This document shows positions 9,134 to 17,731 of a stretch of DNA of 64,000 nt, piece after piece. Origin of the DNA: DATFTF01 sp963825175 (lineage in GTDB: Bacteria; Acidobacteriota; Thermoanaerobaculia; UBA5066; Gp7-AA6). Position 1 is the first letter of the stretch, and the number at the start of each line of letters is the position of its first letter. Where the stretch lies: the NCBI GenBank assembly GCA_963825175.1, contig CAWGSA010000002.1, positions 62,001 through 126,000 of the forward strand. The letters are read 5' to 3'. Both the position numbers and the translations under genes were made by a program. The notes beneath the pieces are model-generated. The model saw only the letters and a list, made by a program, of their open reading frames with translations, did no database searches and was not told where the DNA came from.

Positions 9134-9973
9134 GCGAGACCCGAACCGCTGCCGCCCATCCGGACGGAGCACCTCTTCCCGAACCTCGAGGAGAGGCTGC
9201 TCGAGGTCCTGCGATCGCTCGAGCCCGGCGACTGGGAGCGTCAGACGATTGCGCCCCGGTGGAAGGTCAAGGACGTCGCCGCGCACCTGCTCGATACGGC
9301 GCTGCGCAAGCTTTCGATGGCCCGTGACGGCGATCGCCCGGAGACCTCCGGACCGCTGTCGGGCGCCGATCTCGTCGCCCTGATCGACCGTTTGAACGAA
9401 GAGGCGGTCCGGCTCTATCGGCGTCTGAGTGCCAGCGTGCTGATCACCTTGATGGAGGTGACTTCGAGACAGTTATGCCAGTACCTCGCGTCGCTCGATC
9501 CCTTCGGGGACGCGGGATTCGGGGTGAGCTGGGCCGGCGAGGAACGGTCCGCCAACTGGTTCGATACGGCGCGCGAGCTCACCGAGCGCTGGCATCACCA
9601 GCAGCAGATCCGCCTGGCGGTCGACCAGCCCGGAATCCTGACGCCCGAGCTCTACCATCCGGTCCTCGATTGCTTCCTGCGCGCGCTGCCGTTCGCCTAT
9701 CGTTCCGTGCCGGCCCGGCCCGGCGTCCTCGCGCAATTCAACGTGTCGGGAGACTGCGGCGGAACGTGGTTTCTCTACCGCAACGGCGAAACCTGGACGC
9801 TCTCGGCATCCCCGGTCGGGGAGAAGGTCTCGGAGACGACGATCCCCCAGGAGATCGCCTGGCGGATCTTCACCAAGGGAATCGACCGGGAATCGGCGCG
9901 GAGGCTCGTGCGGGTCGAGGGGAACGCCGGGATCGGACTCCACGTGCTTTCGATGGTCGCGATCGTCGGCTGA
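9128..9973 (+). CDS. DinB-like / maleylpyruvate-isomerase N-terminal domain protein
   Basis: The product has 281 residues. The N-terminal region has the four-helix DinB/MDMPI pattern: LEPGDWERQTIAPRWKVKDV followed by AAHLLDTALRKLSM, and later TARELTERWHHQQQIRLAV, supplying the three metal-binding positions (H in AAHLLD, H-H in RWHHQQQI). The C-terminal part (LAQFNVSGDCGGTWFLYRNG) resembles the SCP2-like second domain of these enzymes. Members are thiol-dependent (mycothiol or similar) transferases or isomerases; the actual reaction is unknown. The start is uncertain: an in-frame TTG at 9128, within an 8-bp repeat, is the only candidate that keeps the whole first helix. Confidence 0.75.
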   Translation: MTARPEPLPPIRTEHLFPNLEERLLEVLRSLEPGDWERQTIAPRWKVKDVAAHLLDTALRKLSMARDGDRPETSGPLSGADLVALIDRLNEEAVRLYRRLSASVLITLMEVTSRQLCQYLASLDPFGDAGFGVSWAGEERSANWFDTARELTERWHHQQQIRLAVDQPGILTPELYHPVLDCFLRALPFAYRSVPARPGVLAQFNVSGDCGGTWFLYRNGETWTLSASPVGEKVSETTIPQEIAWRIFTKGIDRESARRLVRVEGNAGIGLHVLSMVAIVG

Positions 9974-9985
9974 GCCCGCCTCCGT

Positions 9986-11062
9986 CTACTTGGTGTTGCG
10001 GTTGCTCGAGAAGCAATCGCGGACGAGCTGCGGCGTGAAGCGCCTGACGACGTCGGCCGGGACGTCGGCCTCCCCGATCTCCCGAAACTCGAAGCGGATC
10101 GACGCGTCGGCCGAAACCGTCGCAAGAAGGTAGCCGTAGACGTTGGTCTTCGCGTCGCCGGTCTCGCCGGCGCCGGGCGGAAGGACGTAGCGAACAGCTC
10201 CGGTCGTTCCGATGATCCACCCGGGGAGAACACCTCCGTGCGCGTTCCAGTAGGGTGTCTGGAAGATGTTGCTCATGTAGAAGTGCGAGTGGCTGGCGAG
10301 CACGTAGACTTTCTTTCCCGCCGCCTGTGCCCTCAAGAGATCGGCGTAGACGTGCCGTCCGCTCTCCACGCCTTGAGCCCAATCGCTCATGCTGTGGGAG
10401 GACGCCGTGCTGTCGGGAAGCGCGGCGTGCATGCCCACGACGATGGCGCGGACCGAGGCGTCTGCGGAGGCCCGGGCAACCACGCCGTCGAACCAATGGA
10501 GTTGCTCGCGGTCGAACTGGTCGGGGGAGGCGTTATCGAGGGTGACGAAGTCGATGCCTCGCTCGATCCAGTGGTAGTACGACTTGAGGCGATGGTCCCT
10601 GGCGTCGTCAGCCAGGCGCTGGCGCGCGATCGACGGCGCGTTCAGCCAGTCGGCGAATTGAGCGAGGTACTCCGGCCGCGACTTGGGGGCGACCAATTCA
10701 TGGTTGCCCATTGCCAGGTAGACAGGCGTCGCGCCGAAGGGCGCGAGCTGACTGTCGAGAAAGTCCTGCCATGCGGACTGCTGATAGTCGGCGATCGTGA
10801 ACGCGCGGCCCGACGCGGCGCGTCGCTGTGCGGCGAAATCCTGATCGAAGTCGTAGATCGCGCGGAAATCCCCGAGGTGCCAGTAGAAGGCGGCCTCCGC
10901 CGCCCGGGCTCCTGCGGCGACAGCGGGCATGACGACGTCGCCGCAGTTTCTCGAGTCTCCGCCGACCATGAAACGCCAGGAGCTCTCCGGTTGCGCCGCG
11001 GCTGTCGCCGCTGCGGACAGGAGCAGAAGAGCGGCCGTCGCGCCTCGTCTCATGGCAGGCAC
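9986..11062 (-). CDS. Secreted metallophosphoesterase (calcineurin-like)
   Basis: The product is 358 residues with a signal peptide (ATAALLLLSAAATAAAQP). It shows the calcineurin-like signature set: GGDSRN, HLGDFR, GNHE, a VVGMH block and SHSHFYMSN near the end, supplying the metal ligands of a binuclear phosphoesterase. The last block reads SHSH rather than the usual GHxH. The enzyme probably hydrolyses phosphomonoesters or diesters outside the cytoplasm. The start is either the ATG at 11062 or the one at 11053 (MRRG); both keep the signal peptide. It begins 1 base after the stop of the HIT gene on the same strand, implying a two-gene operon. Confidence 0.87.
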   Translation of the reverse strand: MPAMRRGATAALLLLSAAATAAAQPESSWRFMVGGDSRNCGDVVMPAVAAGARAAEAAFYWHLGDFRAIYDFDQDFAAQRRAASGRAFTIADYQQSAWQDFLDSQLAPFGATPVYLAMGNHELVAPKSRPEYLAQFADWLNAPSIARQRLADDARDHRLKSYYHWIERGIDFVTLDNASPDQFDREQLHWFDGVVARASADASVRAIVVGMHAALPDSTASSHSMSDWAQGVESGRHVYADLLRAQAAGKKVYVLASHSHFYMSNIFQTPYWNAHGGVLPGWIIGTTGAVRYVLPPGAGETGDAKTNVYGYLLATVSADASIRFEFREIGEADVPADVVRRFTPQLVRDCFSSNRNTK

Positions 11063-11063
11063 C

Positions 11064-11516
11064 TTACCAGTCCTTGCCTTCGCGGATCCGGCGCGCCGCC
11101 TCCGCCCGCGCCGATGCCGGCCGAAGACGCGCCAGCTCCGGCGACGTCTCCTGCAGCTTTTCGAGGTCGTTGAAGAAACGGTCGAGCACGTCGCCAGTCG
11201 TCGTGGGAACCAGGAAGAGGTGTGTGTGCGGGATCCTCCGCCCCCGCGCGTAGAGACCGACGAGCTCGGGCTGAAAAACGTGCCGAAGGCGATTGGCCAC
11301 CCGGTGCGCCAGCGAGAACACGCCGGCGGCCTCCTCCTCCGTCAGGTCGTGCCACCAGGGCACGTGGCGCTTGGAGAGCACCAGGGCGTGCCCGACCGAG
11401 AAGGGGGCGACGTCCAGGATCGCGAGCGCCTGCGCGTTCTCGTCGAGGCGCTCCGCCGGGGCCCGGCCGGCCACGATGTCGCAGAAGACGCAGGGCCTGA
11501 TTTCCTCTCCGTCCAT
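11064..11516 (-). CDS. HIT-family nucleotide hydrolase/transferase
   Basis: The 150-residue protein opens with CVFCDIVAG, the zinc-binding CxxC typical of bacterial HIT proteins, followed by LDVAPFSVGHALVLSKRHV. The histidine-triad block reads RRIPHTHLFLVP: the first two histidines, including the catalytic middle one, are present, but the third is Phe (H-x-H-x-F). The family hydrolyses nucleoside phosphoramidates, ApnA or related substrates in the cytoplasm. The missing third His could alter activity or specificity. It is followed at once by the metallophosphoesterase gene. The opposite-strand fluoride riboswitch promoter lies about 120 bases upstream. Confidence 0.88.
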   Translation of the reverse strand: MDGEEIRPCVFCDIVAGRAPAERLDENAQALAILDVAPFSVGHALVLSKRHVPWWHDLTEEEAAGVFSLAHRVANRLRHVFQPELVGLYARGRRIPHTHLFLVPTTTGDVLDRFFNDLEKLQETSPELARLRPASARAEAARRIREGKDW

Positions 11517-11636
11517 CTCTTCTCCGAGGCCTCACGTAGCGTATCAGCCAGGTTCGCTTGCGGAACCGTCAGGCCGGACCATTCTCCTTCGACGGACTCG
11601 GCTCCCTCCGACCGGGCGGAAATTCCATCCACACTC

Positions 11637-11665
11637 TTGACGTCACAGGAAGAGGACTCGATAAT
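11637..11665 (+). promoter_or_regulatory. Sigma-70-type promoter for the fluoride-riboswitch antiporter operon
   Basis: TTGACG at 11637-11642 and GATAAT at 11660-11665 are separated by exactly 17 bases, which is close to the vegetative consensus. Transcription would start near 11672, just before the first paired base of the riboswitch aptamer at 11675. Confidence 0.75.
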
Positions 11666-11674
11666 CGAGAAAAA

Positions 11675-11726
11675 GGCGATGGAGTTCGCCTCAACCGTCC
11701 GCTGAACGCGGACTGATGACTCCTGC
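11675..11726 (+). ncRNA. Fluoride riboswitch (crcB motif), copy 1
   Basis: The segment has the conserved layout of the fluoride (crcB) aptamer. A first hairpin, GGCGATGGAGTTCGCC, is followed by the TCAACCG junction, a second stem (GTCCGC..GCGGAC) and the 3' block CTGATGACTCCTGC, whose GATGACTCC is the family hallmark. It lies directly downstream of a strong promoter, and its 3' strand also forms the 5' arm of a terminator, giving a classic transcriptional ON switch: fluoride binding should block termination. The regulated genes are the antiporter and UspA genes that follow, both known companions of this riboswitch class. Confidence 0.93.
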
Positions 11727-11759
11727 AGGAGGTCGCTATGGACCCGGCAGGAGTTTTTC
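11719..11759 (+). terminator. Intrinsic terminator, expression platform of fluoride riboswitch 1
   Basis: ACTCCTGC (11719-11726) pairs with GCAGGAGT (11747-11754) around a 20-base loop and is followed by TTTTC. The 5' arm overlaps the aptamer's last conserved bases, so the ligand-bound aptamer and the terminator exclude each other. Confidence 0.85.
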
Positions 11760-11796
11760 TTGCGCCCCGGAAAGATTCTGACGCGGAAGGCCTGCG

Positions 11797-13002
11797 ATGA
11801 CAGAGACGTGGTTCCTCGCCGCGATCTGGGTCGGCCTGGCCCTGGTCGCCGTCCTCATCGCCATTAAGCTGCGCATCTCGACTGCCCTCTCGGAGATCGT
11901 GGTGGGCACGGTGGCCCAGCTCGTGATCGGCGCGACGATCGGCACGGCGTTCCTGGGCGCCAAACAGCCGTGGATCACGTTTCTGGCCGGCGCCGGCTCC
12001 ATCGTGCTGACGTTTCTGGCGGGCGCGGAGCTCGACCCTGTCGTTTTCCGGGCGCGGTGGAAGGAAGCGACGGCGATCGGGCTGGTCGGATTTTTCGCGC
12101 CTTTTCTGGGCTGCGCGGCAATCGCCCACTATGTTCTGCATTGGCCGGCGCGTCCGGCGTGGCTGGCAGGTGTGGCGCTCTCCACAACCTCGGTCGCTGT
12201 GGTTTACGCCGTGATGCTCGAGCTCGGTCTGAACAAGACGCCGTTCGGCAAGGCCATTCTGGCGGCCTGCTTCGTCAACGACCTGGGCACTGTGATCGCC
12301 CTGGGCCTGATCTTCGCGCCGTTCACGAGCCGGACGCTGATCTTCGTGGGCGTCTCGATCGTGGTGTTCGCCGTTCTGCCATGGCTCACGCCCCGTTTCT
12401 TCCGCCGCTACGGAGGACGCGTGTCGGAATTGGAGGCGAAGTACCTGCTGCTCCTCCTCTTCGGGATGGGAGGCCTCGCGTCGTGGTCGGGCAGCGAAGC
12501 CGTCCTGCCCGCGTACATCATCGGGATGGTGCTCGCCGGAACGGTCGGGAGAGACCACGTCTTGATCCGCCGGCTGCGAACCCTGACCTTCGGTCTGCTG
12601 ACCCCCTTCTACTTCATTCGGGCGGGTTCGTTCGTTTCGGTGCCGGCGCTCGTGGCCGCGCCGCTGGTCTTTCTCGTCCTCTTCCTGGCGAAATCCATTT
12701 CGAAGTTCGTCGGCGTCTTTCCCGTGACCAAGGTCTTTCGCTACGGAAAGGACGAGGCGGTCTACACGACTCTGCTCATGTCCACGGGCCTGACGTTCGG
12801 CACGATCTCGGCCCTCTTCGGCCTGTCGCATGGAATCATCGACCAGGCCCAGTACTCGTACCTGGTGGCGACCGTCATCGCCAGCGCCGTCGTCCCCACC
12901 GTGATCGCCAACGCCTTCTTCCTGCCGAGGCACCACATCCCCGCCACGCTCGAAGAGGAAGAGAATGTTCCTGGCAAAGCCGCGGCGGTGGCGCCTCGGT
13001 AG
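11797..13002 (+). CDS. Cation/proton antiporter (CPA2/KefB-like), fluoride-riboswitch controlled
   Basis: This is a 401-residue polytopic membrane protein of the Na+/H+ exchanger fold, with about a dozen hydrophobic segments and no C-terminal TrkA-N/RCK domain. Family-like stretches include AGAELDPVVFRARWKEA, GMGGLASWSGSEAVLPAYII and the terminal ATVIASAVVPTVIANAFF. Na+/H+ antiporters of this kind (NhaX) are reported among genes under fluoride riboswitches. The leader here carries such a switch 71 bases upstream of the ATG. The likely role is moving H+ or a cation to offset acidification and ion stress when HF enters the cell. The ion specificity cannot be read from sequence. uspA follows after 10 bases. 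Confidence 0.87.
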   Translation: MTETWFLAAIWVGLALVAVLIAIKLRISTALSEIVVGTVAQLVIGATIGTAFLGAKQPWITFLAGAGSIVLTFLAGAELDPVVFRARWKEATAIGLVGFFAPFLGCAAIAHYVLHWPARPAWLAGVALSTTSVAVVYAVMLELGLNKTPFGKAILAACFVNDLGTVIALGLIFAPFTSRTLIFVGVSIVVFAVLPWLTPRFFRRYGGRVSELEAKYLLLLLFGMGGLASWSGSEAVLPAYIIGMVLAGTVGRDHVLIRRLRTLTFGLLTPFYFIRAGSFVSVPALVAAPLVFLVLFLAKSISKFVGVFPVTKVFRYGKDEAVYTTLLMSTGLTFGTISALFGLSHGIIDQAQYSYLVATVIASAVVPTVIANAFFLPRHHIPATLEEEENVPGKAAAVAPR

Positions 13003-13012
13003 GAGGTCGGAG

Positions 13013-13429
13013 ATGCTGAAGACCGTCCTCGTGGCTTTCGACGGGTCCGATCCATCGCGAAAAGCCTTCGACTTCGCGATGGAGATCGCCGCGAAGTTCG
13101 ACGCGAAGCTGATCGTCCTGGGGGTCGTCTCCCTGCCGGAGCCGGCCCTCTCGATCGAGGTGGACGCGATGCTGGATCATGGACGGCAGCATTTCGCCGA
13201 AGAGTTCGAGAAGCTGGGAACGCAGGCGGCGCAGCGCGGCGTTCAACTCGAAACGCGGGTGGCTGTCGGTCACCCGGCCGAACAGATCCTTCGGGCGGAG
13301 CAGGACGCGCACGCGGACTCGATCGTCATGGGCCGACGCGGTCTGACCCGTGCCACGCGCTGGCTGCTGGGGTCCACCTCCGAACGGGTGCTGCGCTACG
13401 CCCACTGCCCGGTGACGGTCGTCAAGTAG
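13013..13429 (+). CDS. Universal stress protein UspA
   Basis: The 138-residue protein starts at the ATG at 13013, with AGGAGG 6 bases upstream; an earlier in-frame start would add an unrelated 16-residue extension. It has the UspA fold: KTVLVAFDGSDPSRKAF at the N-terminus and GRRGLTRATRWLLGSTSERV at the end, matching the ATP-binding G-2x-G-9x-G-S/T motif, so it belongs to the nucleotide-binding subgroup. It is the second gene of the riboswitch-led operon, 10 bases after the antiporter. UspA genes are a recurrent member of fluoride regulons. Confidence 0.94.
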   Translation: MLKTVLVAFDGSDPSRKAFDFAMEIAAKFDAKLIVLGVVSLPEPALSIEVDAMLDHGRQHFAEEFEKLGTQAAQRGVQLETRVAVGHPAEQILRAEQDAHADSIVMGRRGLTRATRWLLGSTSERVLRYAHCPVTVVK

Positions 13430-13433
13430 CGCG

Positions 13434-13700
13434 ATGGTTCCCCGTATCTCCGTGCGCCGCCAGAACCGCTTTGGCATTCCCGTCGCGATCGAGCGTTTCC
13501 GGGGGCGGCAGTACCGGTGCCTGGTGTGCGGCGCGGTCTTCTACGAATTGGACGAGCTCGACGCCCACGTGCGCCGCGCCGAAACGCCCGGTCCGGACTC
13601 GCCCGACCTTTCCCGTTTCGACGAGCCCCTGCTCATCCGGATCTTCGACTCCAAAGACGTCCGCGAAGAGTGGGACGAGAGGCTCCGCGACCGGGAATGA
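13434..13700 (+). CDS. Small zinc-finger-like protein
   Basis: The 88-residue product begins 4 bases after uspA, so it belongs to the same operon. The core YRCLVCGAVFYELDELDAHVRR has a Cys-x-x-Cys and a downstream His. This resembles half of a C2H2-type finger, but the second His is replaced (HVRRAE), so only three obvious zinc ligands are present. The rest is charged and probably helical (FDSKDVREEWDERLRDRE). No family is recognised. Possible roles are redox or metal sensing, or a partner of UspA; these are guesses from position only. Confidence 0.65.
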   Translation: MVPRISVRRQNRFGIPVAIERFRGRQYRCLVCGAVFYELDELDAHVRRAETPGPDSPDLSRFDEPLLIRIFDSKDVREEWDERLRDRE

Positions 13701-13710
13701 TCGGATTCCG

Positions 13711-14451
13711 TCAAGGCTCGACGGCCACGACAGCGACGGTGACGTTATCCTTTCCGCCCGCCCCGTTGGCCTCTTCGACCAACGCCCGGCAACAGGCATC
13801 CGGAGATGCGCCGGCGGAGAGGATTCGCGAGATCTCTGGATCGGCCACCATGTCGGTGAGACCGTCGCAGCAGAGGAGCAGCCGGTCGCCGGATTCCAGG
13901 GACAGCGTCCGGACCTCCGGCGCCGCGTCTCTCTCGCCTCCCAGGCACCGTGTCAGCACGTGAGCCAGGGGAGACTGCAAGAAGGAGAGCCGATCGAACT
14001 GCGGGTAGTCCTTCGAGAATTGCTCGAGCGCGGAGTGATCGCGCGTGAGCCGGGAGAGCTCGCCTCCCCTCCAGAGGTACGCCCGGCTGTCCCCGACGTG
14101 CGCCACCCAGGCCGAGGGCGCCCTCACGAGCACCGCGACCAGGGTGGTGGCCATCCCCCGGTAGTCGGGGTTCTTTGCCGCTTCCCGCACGATGCGCTCG
14201 CCGGCTTGACGAAAGGACCACACCAGGGCTTCCGGAACTCCGACGTCCGTGGTTCGCGGCAGAACGTCGGCGAGATGCGCGGCCAATTCCTCGACGGCGA
14301 TCCGGCTGGCCACCTCACCCGCGCTGTGGCCACCGACGCCGTCCGCGACGGCGAAAACGCCGAGAGACTCGTCGATCAGGAACGCGTCCTCGTCGTTTCG
14401 ACGAAGCCTGCCGGGGTCCGACAGTCCCGCCGCGCGAAGCCGAAGGCTCAT
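13711..14451 (-). CDS. PP2C-family Ser/Thr protein phosphatase
   Basis: This is a 246-residue stand-alone PP2C (PphA/Stp-like) phosphatase. All metal-binding motifs are present: DPGRLRRNDEDAFLI, VADGVGGHSAGE, HVGDSRAYLW, CCDGLTDMV and the final GGKDNVTVAVV. It should dephosphorylate phospho-Ser/Thr proteins in the cytoplasm with Mn2+ or Mg2+. Its ATG at 14451 overlaps the MFS gene's stop (ATGA), so it is the last gene of the crcB-led operon. It converges with the zinc-finger gene, 10 bases away. No partner kinase lies in the operon; a kinase-like gene with degenerate catalytic motifs lies far off at 62.4 kb. Confidence 0.93.
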   Translation of the reverse strand: MSLRLRAAGLSDPGRLRRNDEDAFLIDESLGVFAVADGVGGHSAGEVASRIAVEELAAHLADVLPRTTDVGVPEALVWSFRQAGERIVREAAKNPDYRGMATTLVAVLVRAPSAWVAHVGDSRAYLWRGGELSRLTRDHSALEQFSKDYPQFDRLSFLQSPLAHVLTRCLGGERDAAPEVRTLSLESGDRLLLCCDGLTDMVADPEISRILSAGASPDACCRALVEEANGAGGKDNVTVAVVAVEP

Positions 14452-15680
14452 GCCGCGCGTCCCCGCGATCCCGCGAGAACTCCGGCGCCGGTCAACTGCA
14501 GGCTCGCCGCCGCCAGAAAGCCGGCCCACAGATGCGCGGGAAGGAGCGCCCAGAGCGTGCCGACCAGAATACTCGAGACGAAGTCCCCAATGCCATTGGT
14601 CGCCGCGAGCAGACCCATCCCGGTGCCGCGGACCTGCGCCGGAAGGAGTCTGGCGGCGTAGGCCTTTTCGCCGACTTCCTCGCAGGCGATGGAGAGGCCC
14701 GAACCGATGAAAAGCACAGCGAGAATGGCCGGCGTCGGAGCGAGCAAACCGAACGCGGCGGTCACGGCCGCGGCAAAGATATAGCCGCCGACGACCACGG
14801 GGCGCACACCGATGCGATCGGCGAGCGCTCCGAGCGGAAACGCCGCCGCGGAGCTGACCGCGTTGTGGAGAACGTAGAGCGCCACCGCGAGGGTCGCCGC
14901 GGACCAGGAGAAAAGCGTCCCGGTCGCGTGCCTGGTCGCGTACAGAATGAGGAGCGTTCGGGAGAAGTCGCCGCACCCGAAGATCAGGATCCCGACCAGG
15001 TACCGATGAAACGGCTTCCCGGTCCCGGCGAGGCTCACGCGAAGCGACGGGCGTTTTCCTGCGTGGGCATTGGGCCGTTCGACCACGAGGAGTGTGATCG
15101 AGAGGAAGGCGAGCAGACCGGGAACCAGGGACGCGAAAACGACGTGGCGCACCTCGATCCCCCGAGCGAGAAGCGCGAGGGCGAGCAAGGGACCGATCAC
15201 CGCCCCGAGCGCGTCGCCGGCACGCTCCATGCCGAAGGCCCTTCCGCGGGCGTGCGGGGCGGTCGCTTCCGTGACCAGAACGTCGCGCGGCGCCGACCGG
15301 CTGCCTCTCCCGATCCAGGCGGCCACCCGACAGAGGAGCACCTGCCACCACAGCGTGCAGATCCCGATCGCCGCGACGCCGACCGCGGTGACGAGATAGC
15401 CGATGGAGGCGAGCGGCTTGCGCCTTTCCACTCTGTCGGCCATGACGCCGCCCCAGAGCTTGGCCACCGCGGACAGCCCGTCGGCGCTTCCCTCGATCCA
15501 GCCCAGAGCGGCCGAGCCGGCTCCGAGCGAGAGCAGGAGCGCGGGAAGCACGGCCGTCGCCAGCTCGTGCGAGACGTCGGAAAAGAGGCTGGCCAGAGCG
15601 GCGCCGACGGTCGAACGATTGAGCCAGGAGGACGTGTCTCCGGCGCGGGCTCCCAAAGGGAGATCCAATGGGTCCTTCAT
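14448..15680 (-). CDS. MFS transporter
   Basis: This 410-residue integral membrane protein has about 12 hydrophobic segments in two halves and MFS loop motifs: GGVMADRVERRKPLAS after TM2 and GALADRIGVRPVVVGG in the second half (G-x-L-A-D-R-x-G-R/x-R/K). The GWIEGSADGLSAVAKLWGG segment in TM2 is characteristic of an MFS subgroup seen in many environmental bacteria. Substrate is unknown. It overlaps both neighbours by 4 bases (ATGA), upstream with the second dynamin-like GTPase and downstream with the PP2C gene, so it is firmly part of the fluoride-riboswitch operon. Possible roles are export of a toxic by-product or a sugar/phosphate carrier. Confidence 0.9.
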   Translation of the reverse strand: MKDPLDLPLGARAGDTSSWLNRSTVGAALASLFSDVSHELATAVLPALLLSLGAGSAALGWIEGSADGLSAVAKLWGGVMADRVERRKPLASIGYLVTAVGVAAIGICTLWWQVLLCRVAAWIGRGSRSAPRDVLVTEATAPHARGRAFGMERAGDALGAVIGPLLALALLARGIEVRHVVFASLVPGLLAFLSITLLVVERPNAHAGKRPSLRVSLAGTGKPFHRYLVGILIFGCGDFSRTLLILYATRHATGTLFSWSAATLAVALYVLHNAVSSAAAFPLGALADRIGVRPVVVGGYIFAAAVTAAFGLLAPTPAILAVLFIGSGLSIACEEVGEKAYAARLLPAQVRGTGMGLLAATNGIGDFVSSILVGTLWALLPAHLWAGFLAAASLQLTGAGVLAGSRGRAA

Positions 15681-17731
15681 CTACTTTCCCGGCCGCCCGC
15701 GGGTGCCATGGCCGCCGCAAGCTCGAAGCGTTCGATCTCCGCGAGGTCGGCCGCGATGCGCTCGGCGTCCCTTCCGGCGGCGCCTTCGCTCAGACGCCGG
15801 GCCTCGCCCCTCAGCGGCTCGGCTTGCGCCGCGAACTGTTCGGCCAGCCGCGACAGCGAGGCGTGCAGCCAGTCCCAGAGGTTCCGCCCGAAGGAACGAT
15901 AGGCGCTCGTGAGCGGCTCTCGAAGCGGCGCGGAGAGATCGCGATGGATCCGCTTTTCCAGACGCGATGGAAACCTCGCGATCCACCGCGGCCAAGCGAC
16001 CCGCACCACGGGGACCTCATTCGGAGGCACGAGCGCGGGAAGCGTCAAGAGATCCAGCGACAGGTCCCCAGCGTCGGGCGTCCGACGGTCGAGATCGCGC
16101 GCCATCTCGAGAAGTATCTCGCGCAGCCGGTCCCGAGCCGCGAGGGCCGTCTCCTGGACCTCGGCTCGCACGTTCGAGGCCGTGTCGGCGATCGCCCGAC
16201 CGACGACCTCGCCCGCAGAGCCCCGCCCGGAGCTCGCGGCCGCGCGCCGGGCGACCTCGCCGGCGGCGACGGCGAGCGTGGGCTCCGCCAGCGTTCGCGC
16301 CCGATCGGCGAGCCGCTCACCCTCGTGGATCGCTTCCTGGAGCCGTCCCTCCGCCTCCAGCGCCAACTGCTCGACATGCTCTCCGCGTGAACCGTTGCCG
16401 CCTCGGCCAACCGAGAGCACAGCCTCGAGCGACGCGGCCACGCCTTCCTTGAGCGAGGCGAGCTTGCGGCAGGCGGACGCCTGGGCCAGCTCTTCTGCGC
16501 GGCCCAGCAGCGGCGCGATCTCATCGGCGAACCACTGGCGGGCCAGAGCCGCGCCGCCGGCCGTGCTCACCAGATGCACGGGAAGGTCGAGCCCGAGGTT
16601 CTCGGCGATTTGGCGGCGGATGTAGTCGACCAGCCGCGCGCGATCCGGTTCCGAGAGGAGGTCGGCCTTGCTGACGACGACTCGGCCCGGAATGCCCGAC
16701 TCGTACAGCAGGCGCAGGAGCTCCAGGTCCTCGCGCCCCGGCGTCGAGGCCGCGTCGATCAGCAGGACCCCGAGATCGCACCGGGGCAGATACGCGTACG
16801 ACTCGCGCGCTCCGGCCCTGGCCAGCGATCCCACGCCCGGCGTGTCGACGAAGACGACGCCGCGGCGGAGCTCCGGCGACGGAATCCGAACCACCGCGCG
16901 CACGACGTGCTTTCGGTTTTCGGGGTTCCCGGCCTCCGAGACGAACTCCGGCAGTCGTTCGATCGGAGTCTCGAGGTTGGGCGCGTCGGCGAAGCGGATC
17001 TCCGCACCCGGCGACTCGCCCCACGTCACTCGCGTGGGGACCGCAGTGACCGGCGTGATGCCGACGGGGAGGGCGTCGAATCCCAGGACCGCGTTCAGGA
17101 GAAAGGACTTCCCGGAGCTGACGCGCCCGAAGACAGCGATCTCGAAAGTGTGGCTCTCGAGCCTCTCGAGCAGCGATTCCAGGGCACCCAGGTACTCGAC
17201 CAGGCCGTGCTCGCGCACGATGCGCTCCAGACACTGCAACAGCCGGACATCGACGGGGGCCTTGCCCAGCCGATCGAGGCGCTGCGCCAGGTCCTTGCCG
17301 AGGCCCTGCGAAAGATAGGCCTGAATCCTGCCGATCCCTCGTTCGAGGTCGGCGTCGAGTTGTCCTATGAGCGCGAGAGTGCCGTCGCCGAGGGGGCCGT
17401 AGCCAAGGAGCTTCTTGGGAGCGATCTCCTGGACGGTGATTCTCGCCAACGACAGCCCGGTTTGGATGGCCCAGGACGCCGGTCGATCCGGTATCTGGAT
17501 CCGGATGTCCATGGCTTTCAACGCGTCGGTCATTTTGCTGCGCAGCTGCGACACAGAGTCCGCGAGCACTTGCTGCTGCGTAGGCGAGAGGTCGGCGACG
17601 AACTCCGAAAGGGAGGACCGTGTGGCTGCGCTCGCGGCTTCGACGTCGGTCAGAAGTTTGTCGAGGTGCTGGAACGCAGCCGTGAGCGCGCGCCGGTGGT
17701 TCTCGTTCAGGCCCGAAGAAGCCGTGCTCAT
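15677..17731 (-). CDS. Dynamin-like GTPase, second of pair
   Basis: The product is 684 residues. A long helical N-terminal region (about 1-195) precedes the GTPase domain. G1 is FGRVSSGKSFLLNAVLG near 201-217, followed by the dynamin-type P-V-G-I-T-P-V-T-A-V switch I block, G3 VDTPGVGS and G4 SKADLL (Ser replacing the usual Asn/Thr). The C-terminal half is rich in Ala, Glu and Arg with coiled-coil character, as in bacterial dynamin-like proteins that bind and remodel membranes. No TM segment is clear. Its ATG overlaps the stop of the first GTPase (ATGA), and its stop overlaps the MFS start. A tandem pair of different length is typical of bacterial dynamin-like proteins that hetero-oligomerise. 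Confidence 0.85.
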   Translation of the reverse strand: MSTASSGLNENHRRALTAAFQHLDKLLTDVEAASAATRSSLSEFVADLSPTQQQVLADSVSQLRSKMTDALKAMDIRIQIPDRPASWAIQTGLSLARITVQEIAPKKLLGYGPLGDGTLALIGQLDADLERGIGRIQAYLSQGLGKDLAQRLDRLGKAPVDVRLLQCLERIVREHGLVEYLGALESLLERLESHTFEIAVFGRVSSGKSFLLNAVLGFDALPVGITPVTAVPTRVTWGESPGAEIRFADAPNLETPIERLPEFVSEAGNPENRKHVVRAVVRIPSPELRRGVVFVDTPGVGSLARAGARESYAYLPRCDLGVLLIDAASTPGREDLELLRLLYESGIPGRVVVSKADLLSEPDRARLVDYIRRQIAENLGLDLPVHLVSTAGGAALARQWFADEIAPLLGRAEELAQASACRKLASLKEGVAASLEAVLSVGRGGNGSRGEHVEQLALEAEGRLQEAIHEGERLADRARTLAEPTLAVAAGEVARRAAASSGRGSAGEVVGRAIADTASNVRAEVQETALAARDRLREILLEMARDLDRRTPDAGDLSLDLLTLPALVPPNEVPVVRVAWPRWIARFPSRLEKRIHRDLSAPLREPLTSAYRSFGRNLWDWLHASLSRLAEQFAAQAEPLRGEARRLSEGAAGRDAERIAADLAEIERFELAAAMAPAGGRESR

